From: Methanomassiliicoccaceae archaeon UBA421
GTDB lineage: Archaea; Thermoplasmatota; Thermoplasmata; Methanomassiliicoccales; Methanomethylophilaceae
Assembly (NCBI GenBank): GCA_002498365.1
Contig: DAHB01000003.1
Location: 186,001-250,000 of the forward strand
Length of the DNA: 64,000 nt
Direction: 5' to 3'
Shown here: positions 1 through 8,500 of the stretch, piece by piece
Layout: every line of letters starts with the position of its first letter
Numbering within the stretch: the first letter of the stretch is position 1
Made by a program: the position numbers and the translations under genes
Notes under the pieces: model-generated
What the model was told of the DNA's origin: nothing
Database searches by the model: none
The model's input: only the letters and a program-made list of their open reading frames with translations

Positions 1-920
1 TAATTGTCGTCGTCAAAACGGTAGTCCACGGTGAAGCTGACGAAGTCCAGGGCGCATTGGACCCTGCTGATGTCGCTCGTGTATTCGGACGTTATTTTTT
101 CGATATTGTCTGCTACTGTCTCGATCGTCGGGTCCTCTACGACGATATGGTCGAACAGCGTCATCGAACGGAACAGTCTGTCGTAGGCGTTGTTCCATCT
201 CGATGAGAAGGTCCCGGCCGAATCATGTCTCTCGGCGTCGAGTACCAGAAACATCGCGTATTCGTTATACGCGCCGTCGACCGGGCTGTAATTTTTCCAT
301 ACGTACGAACCGGTTTCGATGGAACTGCTGGACGATGTGCTGTCGGTATATGACGACGTATGGGTTATCGTCATGCTCCGGAGGTCGGAGAGCCTCCCGG
401 AATTCCCGGCGACGGTGAGGGTCCAGGAGCCCGGGGAATCCTCGCGGTAATCGCATTCGAGGATCTCTTCGCCGCCGTCTTGACAGACGCCCGTAGCGGA
501 CCAGGTATCCGTCGAATAGGGCGAGAACACATCAATGCATGTGAAAGAAAAGGGGTCCGTGAATCCGGTCTGCGTAAAAGTGAAGCTTGGATCTTTTTCA
601 ACGGCGGAGCTGACATGAAGCTCCGCATCCCCCCGTACGGTGTAGGAGATGGACGGTCCGTTGCCGACGAGGGCGCCGTCTTCGTTCCATTCGTCCACCG
701 TATGATACGGTTTCGCGACCGCGGAAAGGGATATGACCGTACCGTGGTCGAACGTGCCAAGCCCTGTCACAGTTTCGATGTTATCGTCATAAAGTACGGT
801 TATTTCGCATGGGGACGGTTCGTCTTCCGTTCCGTCGTAACTCCCCGTCGCCAGGCTTATGCACGCCGTAACGGCGAATATTACGGTTAACAGGACGGCT
901 GCCGTGCCGGCGGAATTCAC
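1..920 (-). CDS. Secreted protein, possibly transglutaminase-like (partial)
   Basis: The gene reads leftward from a GTG at 920-918 and runs off the left edge, so about 306 N-terminal residues are visible. An in-frame TAG at 929-927 rules out a longer N-terminus. Residues about 4-25 are a hydrophobic signal or anchor (AAVLLTVIFAVTACISLATG), followed by a Thr/Ser-rich extracellular-looking stretch with several Cys. The last visible segment (VQCALDFVSFTVDYRFDDDN) resembles the lead-in to transglutaminase-like domains of secreted archaeal proteins, but the catalytic Cys-His-Asp would lie outside the window. That it is exported is well supported; the enzymatic class is a guess. Confidence 0.6.
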   Translation of the reverse strand, partial: MNSAGTAAVLLTVIFAVTACISLATGSYDGTEDEPSPCEITVLYDDNIETVTGLGTFDHGTVISLSAVAKPYHTVDEWNEDGALVGNGPSISYTVRGDAELHVSSAVEKDPSFTFTQTGFTDPFSFTCIDVFSPYSTDTWSATGVCQDGGEEILECDYREDSPGSWTLTVAGNSGRLSDLRSMTITHTSSYTDSTSSSSSIETGSYVWKNYSPVDGAYNEYAMFLVLDAERHDSAGTFSSRWNNAYDRLFRSMTLFDHIVVEDPTIETVADNIEKITSEYTSDISRVQCALDFVSFTVDYRFDDDN

Positions 921-945
921 GTACGGCTAAGGGCGTGGCAGTATT

Positions 946-2289
946 TTATCGCTTGCCGACGGGCATCTCCATCATATGGTCGTACATGAAGAATCCGTCC
1001 CCGATGTCAGTGTCCATGTCATTCACCGCGACGAATCCCCAGTGCTCGTATGCCGATATCGCTTTGATGTTATTCCTGTTGACCGTGAGGTATACCGACC
1101 TGAGCCCCATCTTCCTGGCCTCATCCACTATATGGCGGAGCGAATAGGAGGCGAGGCCAGAGCCTCTGTACTCCCTCTTGATGTAGAATTTGCTGAGGAA
1201 AAGCCTATCTCCGTCCTTTTTGAACGCGATGAAGCCCGCATCCTCGCCGTTCTCGATAATGAACTCGTACACGGCGCCCTCGTAGATCTGTTCCATTATG
1301 GAGTCCGGCGACAGGTACTTTCCCAGCATGTATTCGGTCTGGTCTTTGTCCACCATGTCGGCGTACGCCTCGTGCCAGATCTCCGATGCCATGGAGCTGA
1401 CATTCGATGCGCCCTTCTTCTCGGTTATCGTTCGGTGGCCCCTGACCCTTGAGACCCTGGCCCCGAACCCGCTGAGGCTCGATTCGAAATTGACGCCGTC
1501 CTTAACGTTTTCTCCGTCGTCGAGGGTCTTCATGATGCTGGATATCGTAAGGTCCTCGGCGATGTCCACGGCGTCGGGAAGCGACCATCCGTGGACCAGG
1601 GCAGCCACCAGGCCCGATCCGAATATGTCCCCTGTGCCGTGATAGTATCCGGGGATGCGCCCCTTCATCACGTACTGCACCTGGTGGGTCCCGCAGTCGT
1701 ATGCCGCGGTGCCCAGCTCGTTCTCGTCGAAATACACGCCCGTGAGCACGACCCTTTTCGCCCCGAGCGCCTCCGATTTGCGGAGCAGTTCCATTATGTA
1801 CGCTTCGTCATAGGGGCCCTCTTTGTACGGTTCGCCGAGCATAAGCGTCAGTTCGGTGATGTTCGGCATTATCAGGTCGGCATCGCCGCACAGTTTGCGC
1901 ATCTCCGCCGGAAAGTCCGGGCCGAACGTCGAGTATAGCTCTCCGTTGTCGGCCATCACGGGGTCCACATATACTTTCGTCCCGGGCCCCCTGATCATTG
2001 CGATAGCCTTTCTGACCACGTCGACCTGGTCCTTCGAGCCCAAAAATCCGGTGTAGACGGCGTCGAACTCGAAACACATGTCCTTCCAGTGCTCCACTGT
2101 CGGCATGATGTCCTCCGTCATGTCACGGTACGTGAAGTTGGGAAACGGCCCGACGTAAGTGGAAAGCACCGCGGTCGGGATCACGGGTACGTTGATGCCG
2201 GCGGCCGAGAGGATGGGCAATGCTACAGTTAGGGAGCATCTCCCGTAGCACGAGATGTCATGGATCGCGACGACCTTCTTTTGGGCCAT
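946..2289 (-). CDS. Pyridoxal kinase fused to GNAT acetyltransferase
   Basis: A 447-residue two-domain protein. Residues 1 to about 285 are a PfkB/ribokinase-fold pyridoxal kinase like PdxK/PdxY, which phosphorylates pyridoxal, pyridoxine or pyridoxamine with ATP: N-terminal IHDISCYGRCSLTVALP and the anion-hole/catalytic GTGDIFGSGL near residue 217. Residues about 300-447 are a GNAT N-acetyltransferase with the acetyl-CoA signature YRGSGLASYSL and a typical C-terminal AYEHWGF. No stop or frameshift separates the halves. ATG at 2289 is preferred over an upstream TTG (2301) because a TATA-like TTTTTATTAGG lies about 25 nt upstream, suggesting a leaderless message. The acetyltransferase substrate is unknown. 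Confidence 0.88.
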   Translation of the reverse strand: MAQKKVVAIHDISCYGRCSLTVALPILSAAGINVPVIPTAVLSTYVGPFPNFTYRDMTEDIMPTVEHWKDMCFEFDAVYTGFLGSKDQVDVVRKAIAMIRGPGTKVYVDPVMADNGELYSTFGPDFPAEMRKLCGDADLIMPNITELTLMLGEPYKEGPYDEAYIMELLRKSEALGAKRVVLTGVYFDENELGTAAYDCGTHQVQYVMKGRIPGYYHGTGDIFGSGLVAALVHGWSLPDAVDIAEDLTISSIMKTLDDGENVKDGVNFESSLSGFGARVSRVRGHRTITEKKGASNVSSMASEIWHEAYADMVDKDQTEYMLGKYLSPDSIMEQIYEGAVYEFIIENGEDAGFIAFKKDGDRLFLSKFYIKREYRGSGLASYSLRHIVDEARKMGLRSVYLTVNRNNIKAISAYEHWGFVAVNDMDTDIGDGFFMYDHMMEMPVGKR

Positions 2290-2407
2290 ATCAGAACGCA
2301 ACGCGACGACCTAATAAAAACTTCTGCAGGCAATAATAATAACAGTGTTACTTCGGAACAGCGGAGATTGCAATGCTTTTTAGCATCCCCCGTCATCATA
2401 CAGGACG

Positions 2408-3316
2408 ATGAGCAGGTCGGACAGTCACCTCGAGGAATCGCTCGAAGATTACAACAGAAAGGTCGATGAATGCGAGGAAGGCGGGACAAACGAGCAGCGC
2501 CTCGAGGCCTACGTGAACCGGGGATGCGTGCTTTCGATGATGGATTCCTTCATATCGGCCGTGACCGACTTCGACGAAGCCGAGGAGATAATGGAACTCA
2601 TGGAGTCCTTGGGGGAGCCCGTGGACGCCGGGACGTACGTCAAGGCGTACGTGTCCAGGGGCGAGCTTCGAACTTCCGACGGCGCAGCGGGCATGGCCGA
2701 GGACTACTCCAAAGCGTCCGGGCGCCTCTGCGAGATCGGTCCGAAGTCGAGGCATTTCGACGAGAGGGGGATCGTCAAGATGTGCATCTCCTGTGCCGAA
2801 GACCTCTTGGACGAAGGATACCCGGAGAAAATGGGGCCTTTTTTCGAAAAGGCGGAGAGGATGCTTTTCAGCAGGACCGATGCATGGTCCAGGAACCGTT
2901 ACGTCGAAGCCCTCAACCTCATGGGGCAGGCAGAACACGAACTGGGAAGGAACGATGATTCCGTCGAGCGCTACGACCGTTCGATATCCCTTTGCCAGGA
3001 GCTGATGGGGGAGAACGCGCTGGATGATGAGATGGGATTGATATTCGCGCTCGTCTCCAGAGGCGATTCGGAGGCGCAGGACGAAGCGTTCGAAGACGCG
3101 GTAAGGGATTACGAGGCGGCGATTGCGGTGCTCGAGGTCATGCTTTCGTTCCACCGCCCCGATACCAAGGGCCTCCTTATACAGATCCACAGGGAGGTTT
3201 CCGAGATACTCATGAGGATGGGGGAGACCGATGATGCTGAAAGGCATCTCCTCCGGGCCCTGGAGCTGAACGTCGGAAACGCCACGTTGAATTTTGCCGA
3301 CAACGACGAAGAATGA
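2408..3316 (+). CDS. TPR-like helical repeat protein
   Basis: A 302-residue acidic protein with no signal or membrane segment. It is predicted to be all-helical, with pairs of helices of TPR character: EAYVNRGCVLSMMDSFISAV near residue 36, an ALNLMGQAEHELGRNDDSVE unit near 165, a DAVRDYEAAIAVLE unit near 225 and a final GETDDAERHLLRALEL unit near 280. TPR proteins are usually protein-interaction scaffolds; no partner can be named. It is divergent from the pyridoxal kinase gene and followed at 75 bases by the helicase gene on the same strand, with a possible separate promoter between them. Confidence 0.75.
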   Translation: MSRSDSHLEESLEDYNRKVDECEEGGTNEQRLEAYVNRGCVLSMMDSFISAVTDFDEAEEIMELMESLGEPVDAGTYVKAYVSRGELRTSDGAAGMAEDYSKASGRLCEIGPKSRHFDERGIVKMCISCAEDLLDEGYPEKMGPFFEKAERMLFSRTDAWSRNRYVEALNLMGQAEHELGRNDDSVERYDRSISLCQELMGENALDDEMGLIFALVSRGDSEAQDEAFEDAVRDYEAAIAVLEVMLSFHRPDTKGLLIQIHREVSEILMRMGETDDAERHLLRALELNVGNATLNFADNDEE

Positions 3317-3332
3317 CCTGCCCCGTCGCACT

Positions 3333-3350
3333 TTCGGAACATTCGGAACA
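3333..3350 (+). repeat. Perfect 9-bp tandem duplication
   Basis: TTCGGAACA occurs twice head to tail between the TPR protein gene and the helicase gene, just upstream of the TATA-like GGTTATAACGG. It could be an operator half-site pair or chance. Confidence 0.4.
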
Positions 3351-3391
3351 CCCCGGGGAACGGTTATAACGGGAAGGGCATTATCAGATTT

Positions 3392-5440
3392 ATGCAAGGC
3401 CTGTTCTGCAGACGCTGTAAGAGCCTGAACCTTCCGGGAGCCGAACGCTGCCGCATATGCGGCACCAGGCTTAGCGAGGACGCAGTCAGCGCTCAGAGCT
3501 GCCTCCTTCAGGCCGAAGAAGTTTTCGATCGCGAGCCTGCGGAACCCGCGCCCGTCCTGGCCGAGACAGAGAACGAAGATGCGCCTTATCTTCCATATGT
3601 TCCGCGCCCGGGGCAGATATCGATCATCGGAGACATCAGGGGATGTCTCGACGGTTCGCGTCATATCGTCATGGAGTCGGGGACGGGGACGGGAAAGACG
3701 ATAGTTTCTCTGTCCGCGGCGCTGGAGCACGCCATACCCAGGAAGAAGAAGGTGGTCTACCTGACGCGCACCGTATCGCAGAGCAACCAGGTGATGAGCG
3801 AGCTAAAGGCCATATCCAGGATAAGGCCCGTTACCGGACTTCCCATAACGGGCAGGGGCCGTTCATGCCTCCTGTTCAGGAACGAATCTCTTCCCGCAAA
3901 CGTTCTTTCCTCGCTATGCGAGAACCGAAAACGCGGAAAAGGCGACAGGTGCAAATACTACGGGCGGACCAACCAGATGATCGACGCGGTATGGGACTAC
4001 TGCAGGACCCAGTTCCCGACCTCGGACCAGCTGGACAACTACTGCGAAGCACGAGGCGTCTGCCCCTATGAGGCCAAGAAGACGATAATGAGGTCCGCCG
4101 ATGTCATCGTCGCACCGTACATCCACATCCTCTCAGACAACATCCGTGACACTTTCATGGGGAACATGGACGCGGAAAGCAAGGACATCGTCGTCATAGT
4201 GGACGAGGCCCACAATATAATCGATGCGGCGCGGGAGCAGGAGAGCTTCCGGATATCCGTAAGAATGGTAGATGCTGCCATCGATGAATGTACCACGTTC
4301 AGGACCACCTCCATAGGAGAGGGCATAAAGCTCGAGGATTTCCTGAAGCAGATCAAGGCGATAATCAAAAAGACGGCAGGAGACAAGCTGGAACTCGGGA
4401 AAAAGGAAGAGGTGGTGGAAAACGACGTCCTCAGAGAGGGACTTTCCTTGAAATACGGCATAAGCGACAAGAGCCTCGACGTGGCCATAAACAACATGGC
4501 CGACATAGGCTCCGAGAGGACCGTGCTGCTTTCGGAGAGCGACGAGCGGAAAGTGTCGGACATCGATACGCTGGCAATCTCTCTGCTGAGCTGGCTGGGG
4601 GCGACCGGCGGCAACTATATCAAATCCATAAAGGCGAGCGACGACGGCGAGTACCTCTACGCCGCATGCGTGGAGCCCACAGACGTTTCGGAATTCATGC
4701 GGGGGCTGGACGGAGGAGTGCACATGTCCGGGACTTTGCGTCCGCTGGAACAGTACGTTAAGACCATGGGGCTCCCCGCCGGAACGGTGGCAAAGACCTA
4801 CCCTTCTCCGTTCCCGAAAGAGAACCGTCTCGTAGTGTACATGAACGACGTGACAACCAAGTACGACGAGATGAAGAAAGATCCCAGCATATTCTCGAGG
4901 ATCGAGCGCAGGACCGCCAAGCTTTGCAATGCGGTGAACAGGAACACCCTGGTCTTCTTCACCTCTTACGGCATGATGAACAGGATGAGGCCGTTCCTCG
5001 AACGCGATATAATCCGGCCGATGTACTGGGAGCATTCCGGTAAACCTCGCCGCACAATGGAGGAGCTGGCACAATTCAAGAAGGGGCGGGACGGGGTGTT
5101 CTTCAGCGTCATGGGCGGCTCGATAGCCGAAGGGATGGACTTCCCCGGAGAAGAGCTGTCCCTGGCGGTGATAATCGGAATACCTTACCCTCCGCCGTCC
5201 CTTGAGGGCAACGCGCTTTCGGAGCTCTACGATTCAAGATTCGGACAGGGATCGGGCTGGAAGTTCGTCAGCGAAGCCCCCGCCACGAGGAAGATAAAAC
5301 AGGCTATCGGACGTCTGATACGCACTGAAACAGACCGGGGCATGTGCGTGATAATGGACAAGCGCGCCGCCAGATACGCTTCGGACCTGGAAGCCCATCT
5401 AACTAAAGACCCGATCGCCGACGCGAAACGGTTCTTCTAA
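3392..5440 (+). CDS. XPD/DinG-family ATP-dependent DNA helicase
   Basis: A 682-residue superfamily 2 helicase. An N-terminal zinc ribbon (CRRC near residue 6, CRIC near 21) precedes the helicase core. Walker A is ESGTGTGKT near residue 92, Walker B/DEAH is VDEAHNI near 270, and motif VI is QAIGRLIRT near 636. Between motifs I and II lie cysteines in GRGRSCL, SSLCENRK, DRCKYYG and NYCEARGVCPYE, matching the 4Fe-4S domain of XPD/Rad3 enzymes. Such helicases unwind DNA 5' to 3' in repair. The appended zinc ribbon is the less usual part. The start follows a TATA-like element by about 25 bases, so the message may be leaderless. Confidence 0.9.
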   Translation: MQGLFCRRCKSLNLPGAERCRICGTRLSEDAVSAQSCLLQAEEVFDREPAEPAPVLAETENEDAPYLPYVPRPGQISIIGDIRGCLDGSRHIVMESGTGTGKTIVSLSAALEHAIPRKKKVVYLTRTVSQSNQVMSELKAISRIRPVTGLPITGRGRSCLLFRNESLPANVLSSLCENRKRGKGDRCKYYGRTNQMIDAVWDYCRTQFPTSDQLDNYCEARGVCPYEAKKTIMRSADVIVAPYIHILSDNIRDTFMGNMDAESKDIVVIVDEAHNIIDAAREQESFRISVRMVDAAIDECTTFRTTSIGEGIKLEDFLKQIKAIIKKTAGDKLELGKKEEVVENDVLREGLSLKYGISDKSLDVAINNMADIGSERTVLLSESDERKVSDIDTLAISLLSWLGATGGNYIKSIKASDDGEYLYAACVEPTDVSEFMRGLDGGVHMSGTLRPLEQYVKTMGLPAGTVAKTYPSPFPKENRLVVYMNDVTTKYDEMKKDPSIFSRIERRTAKLCNAVNRNTLVFFTSYGMMNRMRPFLERDIIRPMYWEHSGKPRRTMEELAQFKKGRDGVFFSVMGGSIAEGMDFPGEELSLAVIIGIPYPPPSLEGNALSELYDSRFGQGSGWKFVSEAPATRKIKQAIGRLIRTETDRGMCVIMDKRAARYASDLEAHLTKDPIADAKRFF

Positions 5441-6083
5441 AGGACAAATTCCGATGAAATGGGGTCTGAGGTCGATCCATATGATATCAGATAGATGATT
5501 CTTACACTTCGGCCTTGGGCTTATCGATAGATTTGTCATAGTAAAAATGCCTGAGCGAATAGGATTATAAACATACTGCACAGAAGCCGTTGTCCGCCCC
5601 AGTCTTGACAGAGTTATACGAATATTTTTTAAAAGAAAGGTTTTTCATATGGTCCTTTAACGATCTTATGCGAATAGATCATAGGAACGAAATCCATGCT
5701 GGAAGTCATACAGGGGAGTCCCTCCATCGATAGCTTCACGGTGAATTCTCATGATGAGCTCAGAAGTAATTTTCAGCACGGCGAAATATATACTTTGCAA
5801 ATAAACATTGTTGCATTTTATAAAACACATTTCCAACGAATACGATTCCTTACGGGGAACAATTATCGTTTGATCCTTCGCTATTTCTGATACTTGCATC
5901 GATTTGCCATAGCGGTCCAGTCCACGACTTCATATTCGCGAAAATTTTTGCATACCTTAGGTGATAACGATAGAATGGAAGAGCAGAAAGATGAATTATA
6001 CAGGGACACAGGTCTATCATTATAGAATCCTTGGCAATATCAAAAAGATAAAGGATAAATCCGACATAGCTCTGCCATGTCAT
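5441..6083. other. AT-rich intergenic stretch without a supported gene
   Basis: Visibly richer in A and T than the surrounding DNA. Two overlapping antisense reading frames of 64 and 77 codons (5696-5890 plus, 5666-5899 minus) have no recognisable domain, ribosome-binding site or convincing promoter, so I do not call them genes. The right end holds the presumed promoter of the transporter: AGATAAAGGATAAAT at about 6046-6060, some 25-30 bases before its ATG. The base composition could mark old insertion or decay. Confidence 0.5.
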
Positions 6084-7016
6084 ATGGCCCTGATCGACGT
6101 CCTCGGCGACCTGAAGGTATGGATAGCGGCGGGGTTCGTCGCCGCTCTGCTGTTCGGCTCCATAGGCGAGGCCGCATCGTCGATAATGATAATGGTCCTC
6201 ATAATGCAGATGAGCGTCTCCCTTGACGGACTCACTTTCAGAAAGGACGACATGAAGACCTACAAAAGGCCAATACTATGGGGCATCGTATGCTGTTTCA
6301 TCGTCAATTCGGGGATAACGATACTGATAGGCTCTCTGTTCATACCTTCGAGCACCGCGATCTGGTACGGCTGGGTCATGCTCGCTTCCGTCCCGTCCGC
6401 CGTATCTGTCGTATCCGCATCCCTTTACCTGAACGGAGATACCAAAGCGACAGTCCTGATGACCAGCGCCATATACGTTTCGGCGCTGGCACTGACACCT
6501 ATGATGACCTGGGCCTTCCTGGGCTCGGCTGTGGGCCCTCTCGAGATATTCAGGTACATAGTCCTCTTCATAGCGATTCCTTTGATCGCGTCGCAGGTAC
6601 TGAAACGCTTTTCGCTTCCCCGCCGCGGAAAGATCGTTTTCATCAACATCATGCTGTTCATGCTGATGTTCCTGGCATTCGGGTCCAACAGAGATTACAT
6701 ACTCTCCGAACTCGACATGGTGCTCTGGGTCGTCATCGCATGCTTCGTAAAGATCTTCGTCCTCGGGAGCGCGGTGACGTACCTCCTCAAGAGATCGGGA
6801 ACCGACCGCGACAGCGGCATGACGTATATCCTATTTTCTGTATGGAAGAACTCCGGCATGGCTGTGTCCTTCTGCATGGTGCTGCTGGCGGGGACGGAGG
6901 CGGCCGTGCCCTGCGCCGTGTCACTTATCATGGAGTCCGTATGGTTCACGATGTTCACCTCGTACAGCGAAAGGATATGGCCAACGGAGGACAGAGGTCA
7001 GGCCGCCGAGACGTGA
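6084..7016 (+). CDS. Bile acid:sodium symporter (BASS)-type membrane transporter
   Basis: A 310-residue integral membrane protein with about nine or ten hydrophobic helices, resembling the BASS/AEC-like fold of organic-anion or arsenite carriers. Indicative stretches are MIMVLIMQMSVSLDGLTF near residue 40 and a crossover-like WKNSGMAVSFCMVLLAG near 270, where BASS proteins have a conserved G/N-rich helix. The frame stays open upstream to 5961, but the upstream part is AT-rich and not membrane-like. ATG 6084 is chosen because it lies about 27 bases after a TATA-like element. Substrate unknown. Confidence 0.75.
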   Translation: MALIDVLGDLKVWIAAGFVAALLFGSIGEAASSIMIMVLIMQMSVSLDGLTFRKDDMKTYKRPILWGIVCCFIVNSGITILIGSLFIPSSTAIWYGWVMLASVPSAVSVVSASLYLNGDTKATVLMTSAIYVSALALTPMMTWAFLGSAVGPLEIFRYIVLFIAIPLIASQVLKRFSLPRRGKIVFINIMLFMLMFLAFGSNRDYILSELDMVLWVVIACFVKIFVLGSAVTYLLKRSGTDRDSGMTYILFSVWKNSGMAVSFCMVLLAGTEAAVPCAVSLIMESVWFTMFTSYSERIWPTEDRGQAAET

Positions 7017-7064
7017 CGGTCTCCTGCCCAGGACGCGCCGAAATCGTAAAACAGAGAGTTCCAA

Positions 7065-7084
7065 TTAAATATTGAGTCAATATT
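7065..7084 (+). promoter_or_regulatory. tRNA-Ser promoter with overlapping palindrome
   Basis: TTAAATAT at 7065-7072 is a TATA box about 27 bases before the tRNA. Overlapping it, 7068-7084 is a perfect palindrome, AATATTGA-G-TCAATATT. Confidence 0.5.
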
Positions 7085-7094
7085 ATTCGTTCAA

Positions 7095-7179
7095 GCGGAG
7101 GTAGCTCAGCCTGGACTAAGGCGCCGGTCTTGAAAACCGGTGGCGTCTCGCCCCGGGGGTTCGAATCCCTCCCTCCGCG
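7095..7179 (+). tRNA. tRNA-Ser(UGA)
   Basis: Acceptor arms GCGGAGG (7095-7101) and CCTCCGC (7172-7178) pair, followed by discriminator G at 7179. The anticodon stem CCGGT/ACCGG encloses loop CTTGAAA with anticodon TGA at 7131-7133. A long variable arm with its own stem (GGCG-TCT-CGCC) marks a class II tRNA, as expected for serine. The T-arm loop is TTCGAAT. No intron and no encoded CCA. Confidence 0.95.
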
Positions 7180-7235
7180 CTTTCTAACAATCAGTCATGA
7201 CAATCTGTTTTTACATCCATCGGTATTACAATGCC

Positions 7236-7805
7236 ATGAACCCAGTCCTCGAGAACATAAACACACGTGTATCGGTACGCGAATACACCCAAGAGAAAGT
7301 ACCCGAAGAAACCGTCAGAGAGCTTCTGAAAGCGGGATTCCGCGGCCCGAACGCCATGAACAGGCAGGCTCTGGCATTTGCCGTCGTCGAGAACAAGGAG
7401 AAAGCCAAGGAATACTCGGACAGGGCAAAGGAGCTAAGGATAGACGGCGAGAAGATGAAATGCGATCCCAGCGACCGCGTGATAGACATGCTGTCCCGGG
7501 AAGATTACAACATTTTCTTCAATTCTCCGGTCCAGATATTCATATTCGCTTCTCCTGAGGCCGTGGAGCCCGTGGAGGACGGTTCCATAGCCGCAGAAAA
7601 CATAATGCTGGCGGCCCACTCCATGGGCCTCGGGACCTGTTATGTCGGATTCGCACAGGGGCTCGGCCGCGATACCGGCTTCAGAAAAGACCTGGGCGTC
7701 CCTGATGACTACACGTATCTGGCGGCGATAACTTTGGGTAGGCCCTCGGGCACCACCCCCGTCAAGCCGAGGAAAGAGGTCCCGGTCCTGGGCTGGATCA
7801 GATGA
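7236..7805 (+). CDS. Nitroreductase family protein
   Basis: A 189-residue FMN-dependent oxidoreductase of the NADH-oxidase/nitroreductase fold. Family features are the N-terminal INTRVSVREY, an FRGPNAMNRQALAF stretch that contacts FMN, and AAENIMLAAHSMGLGTCYVG in the second half. Members reduce nitroaromatics, quinones or flavins with NAD(P)H. ATG 7236 is preferred because the 13 extra codons from 7197 are not family-like. The gene overlaps sfsA by four bases (ATGA), so the two are probably translated together. Confidence 0.9.
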   Translation: MNPVLENINTRVSVREYTQEKVPEETVRELLKAGFRGPNAMNRQALAFAVVENKEKAKEYSDRAKELRIDGEKMKCDPSDRVIDMLSREDYNIFFNSPVQIFIFASPEAVEPVEDGSIAAENIMLAAHSMGLGTCYVGFAQGLGRDTGFRKDLGVPDDYTYLAAITLGRPSGTTPVKPRKEVPVLGWIR

Positions 7806-8500
7806 GGTATCCGGAGACGATGAGGGCGAAGTTCATCGAACGCCCCAACAGATTCATAGCCAGAGCCGAACTGGACGGGGAAGAGGTGGTATGCCACGTG
7901 AAGAACACCGGACGGTGCAGAGAGATACTTGTCCCCGGTGCGGAAGTTATACTGGCACATTCCGATAAACCTGACAGGAAGACCTCTTACGACTTGGTTT
8001 CCGCATACAAAGGGGATATGCTAATAAACATCGACTCCCAGGCCCCCAACGCAGTGTACGCCGAAGCCCTGTCTTCAGGTAAGATATACGGCGGGAGCGT
8101 TTTGACTAAGAGAGAGGCGAGGCACGGGGATTCCAGGTTCGATTTCTACATCGAGGAAAATGACAGAAAGATATTCACCGAAGTCAAGGGCGTGACGCTG
8201 GAAAACAACGGAACGGTACTATTTCCGGACGCGCCCACCGACAGAGGCGTCAAGCACTTAAGAGGTCTGGCACATTGCATTTCCGAGGGTTATGGCGCAT
8301 CGGTCGTTTTCGTGGTCCAGATGTCCCGCGCCGATCATTTCTCACCGAACTACGAGATGCACGAGGAGTTCGGAACCGCACTCGAAGAGGCGGTTTCCGC
8401 CGGGGTCGAGGTCTCGGCATACACATGCGAAGTAAACGAATACTCTTTGAATCTGGCACATCGTATTCCGGTGAAATTCCGGGACGGGCTCACGCTATGA
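7802..8500 (+). CDS. sfsA: SfsA family protein
   Basis: A 232-residue full-length member of the sugar fermentation stimulation A family. It has the N-terminal OB-like part (FIERPNRFIARAELDGE, HVKNTGRCREILVPGAEV) and a C-terminal nuclease-like fold with the conserved RFDFYIE, EVKGVTLE and FPDAPTDRGVKHLRGL motifs. SfsA proteins are described as DNA-binding, but the archaeal role is not settled. The start overlaps the nitroreductase stop (ATGA). The 3' end overlaps the convergent HprK-like gene by 11 bases. Confidence 0.93.
   Translation: MRYPETMRAKFIERPNRFIARAELDGEEVVCHVKNTGRCREILVPGAEVILAHSDKPDRKTSYDLVSAYKGDMLINIDSQAPNAVYAEALSSGKIYGGSVLTKREARHGDSRFDFYIEENDRKIFTEVKGVTLENNGTVLFPDAPTDRGVKHLRGLAHCISEGYGASVVFVVQMSRADHFSPNYEMHEEFGTALEEAVSAGVEVSAYTCEVNEYSLNLAHRIPVKFRDGLTL

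Noticed and set aside
5666..5899. A 77-codon minus-strand frame and a 64-codon plus-strand frame opposite it
   Set aside because: Neither has promoter, ribosome-binding site or recognisable domain.
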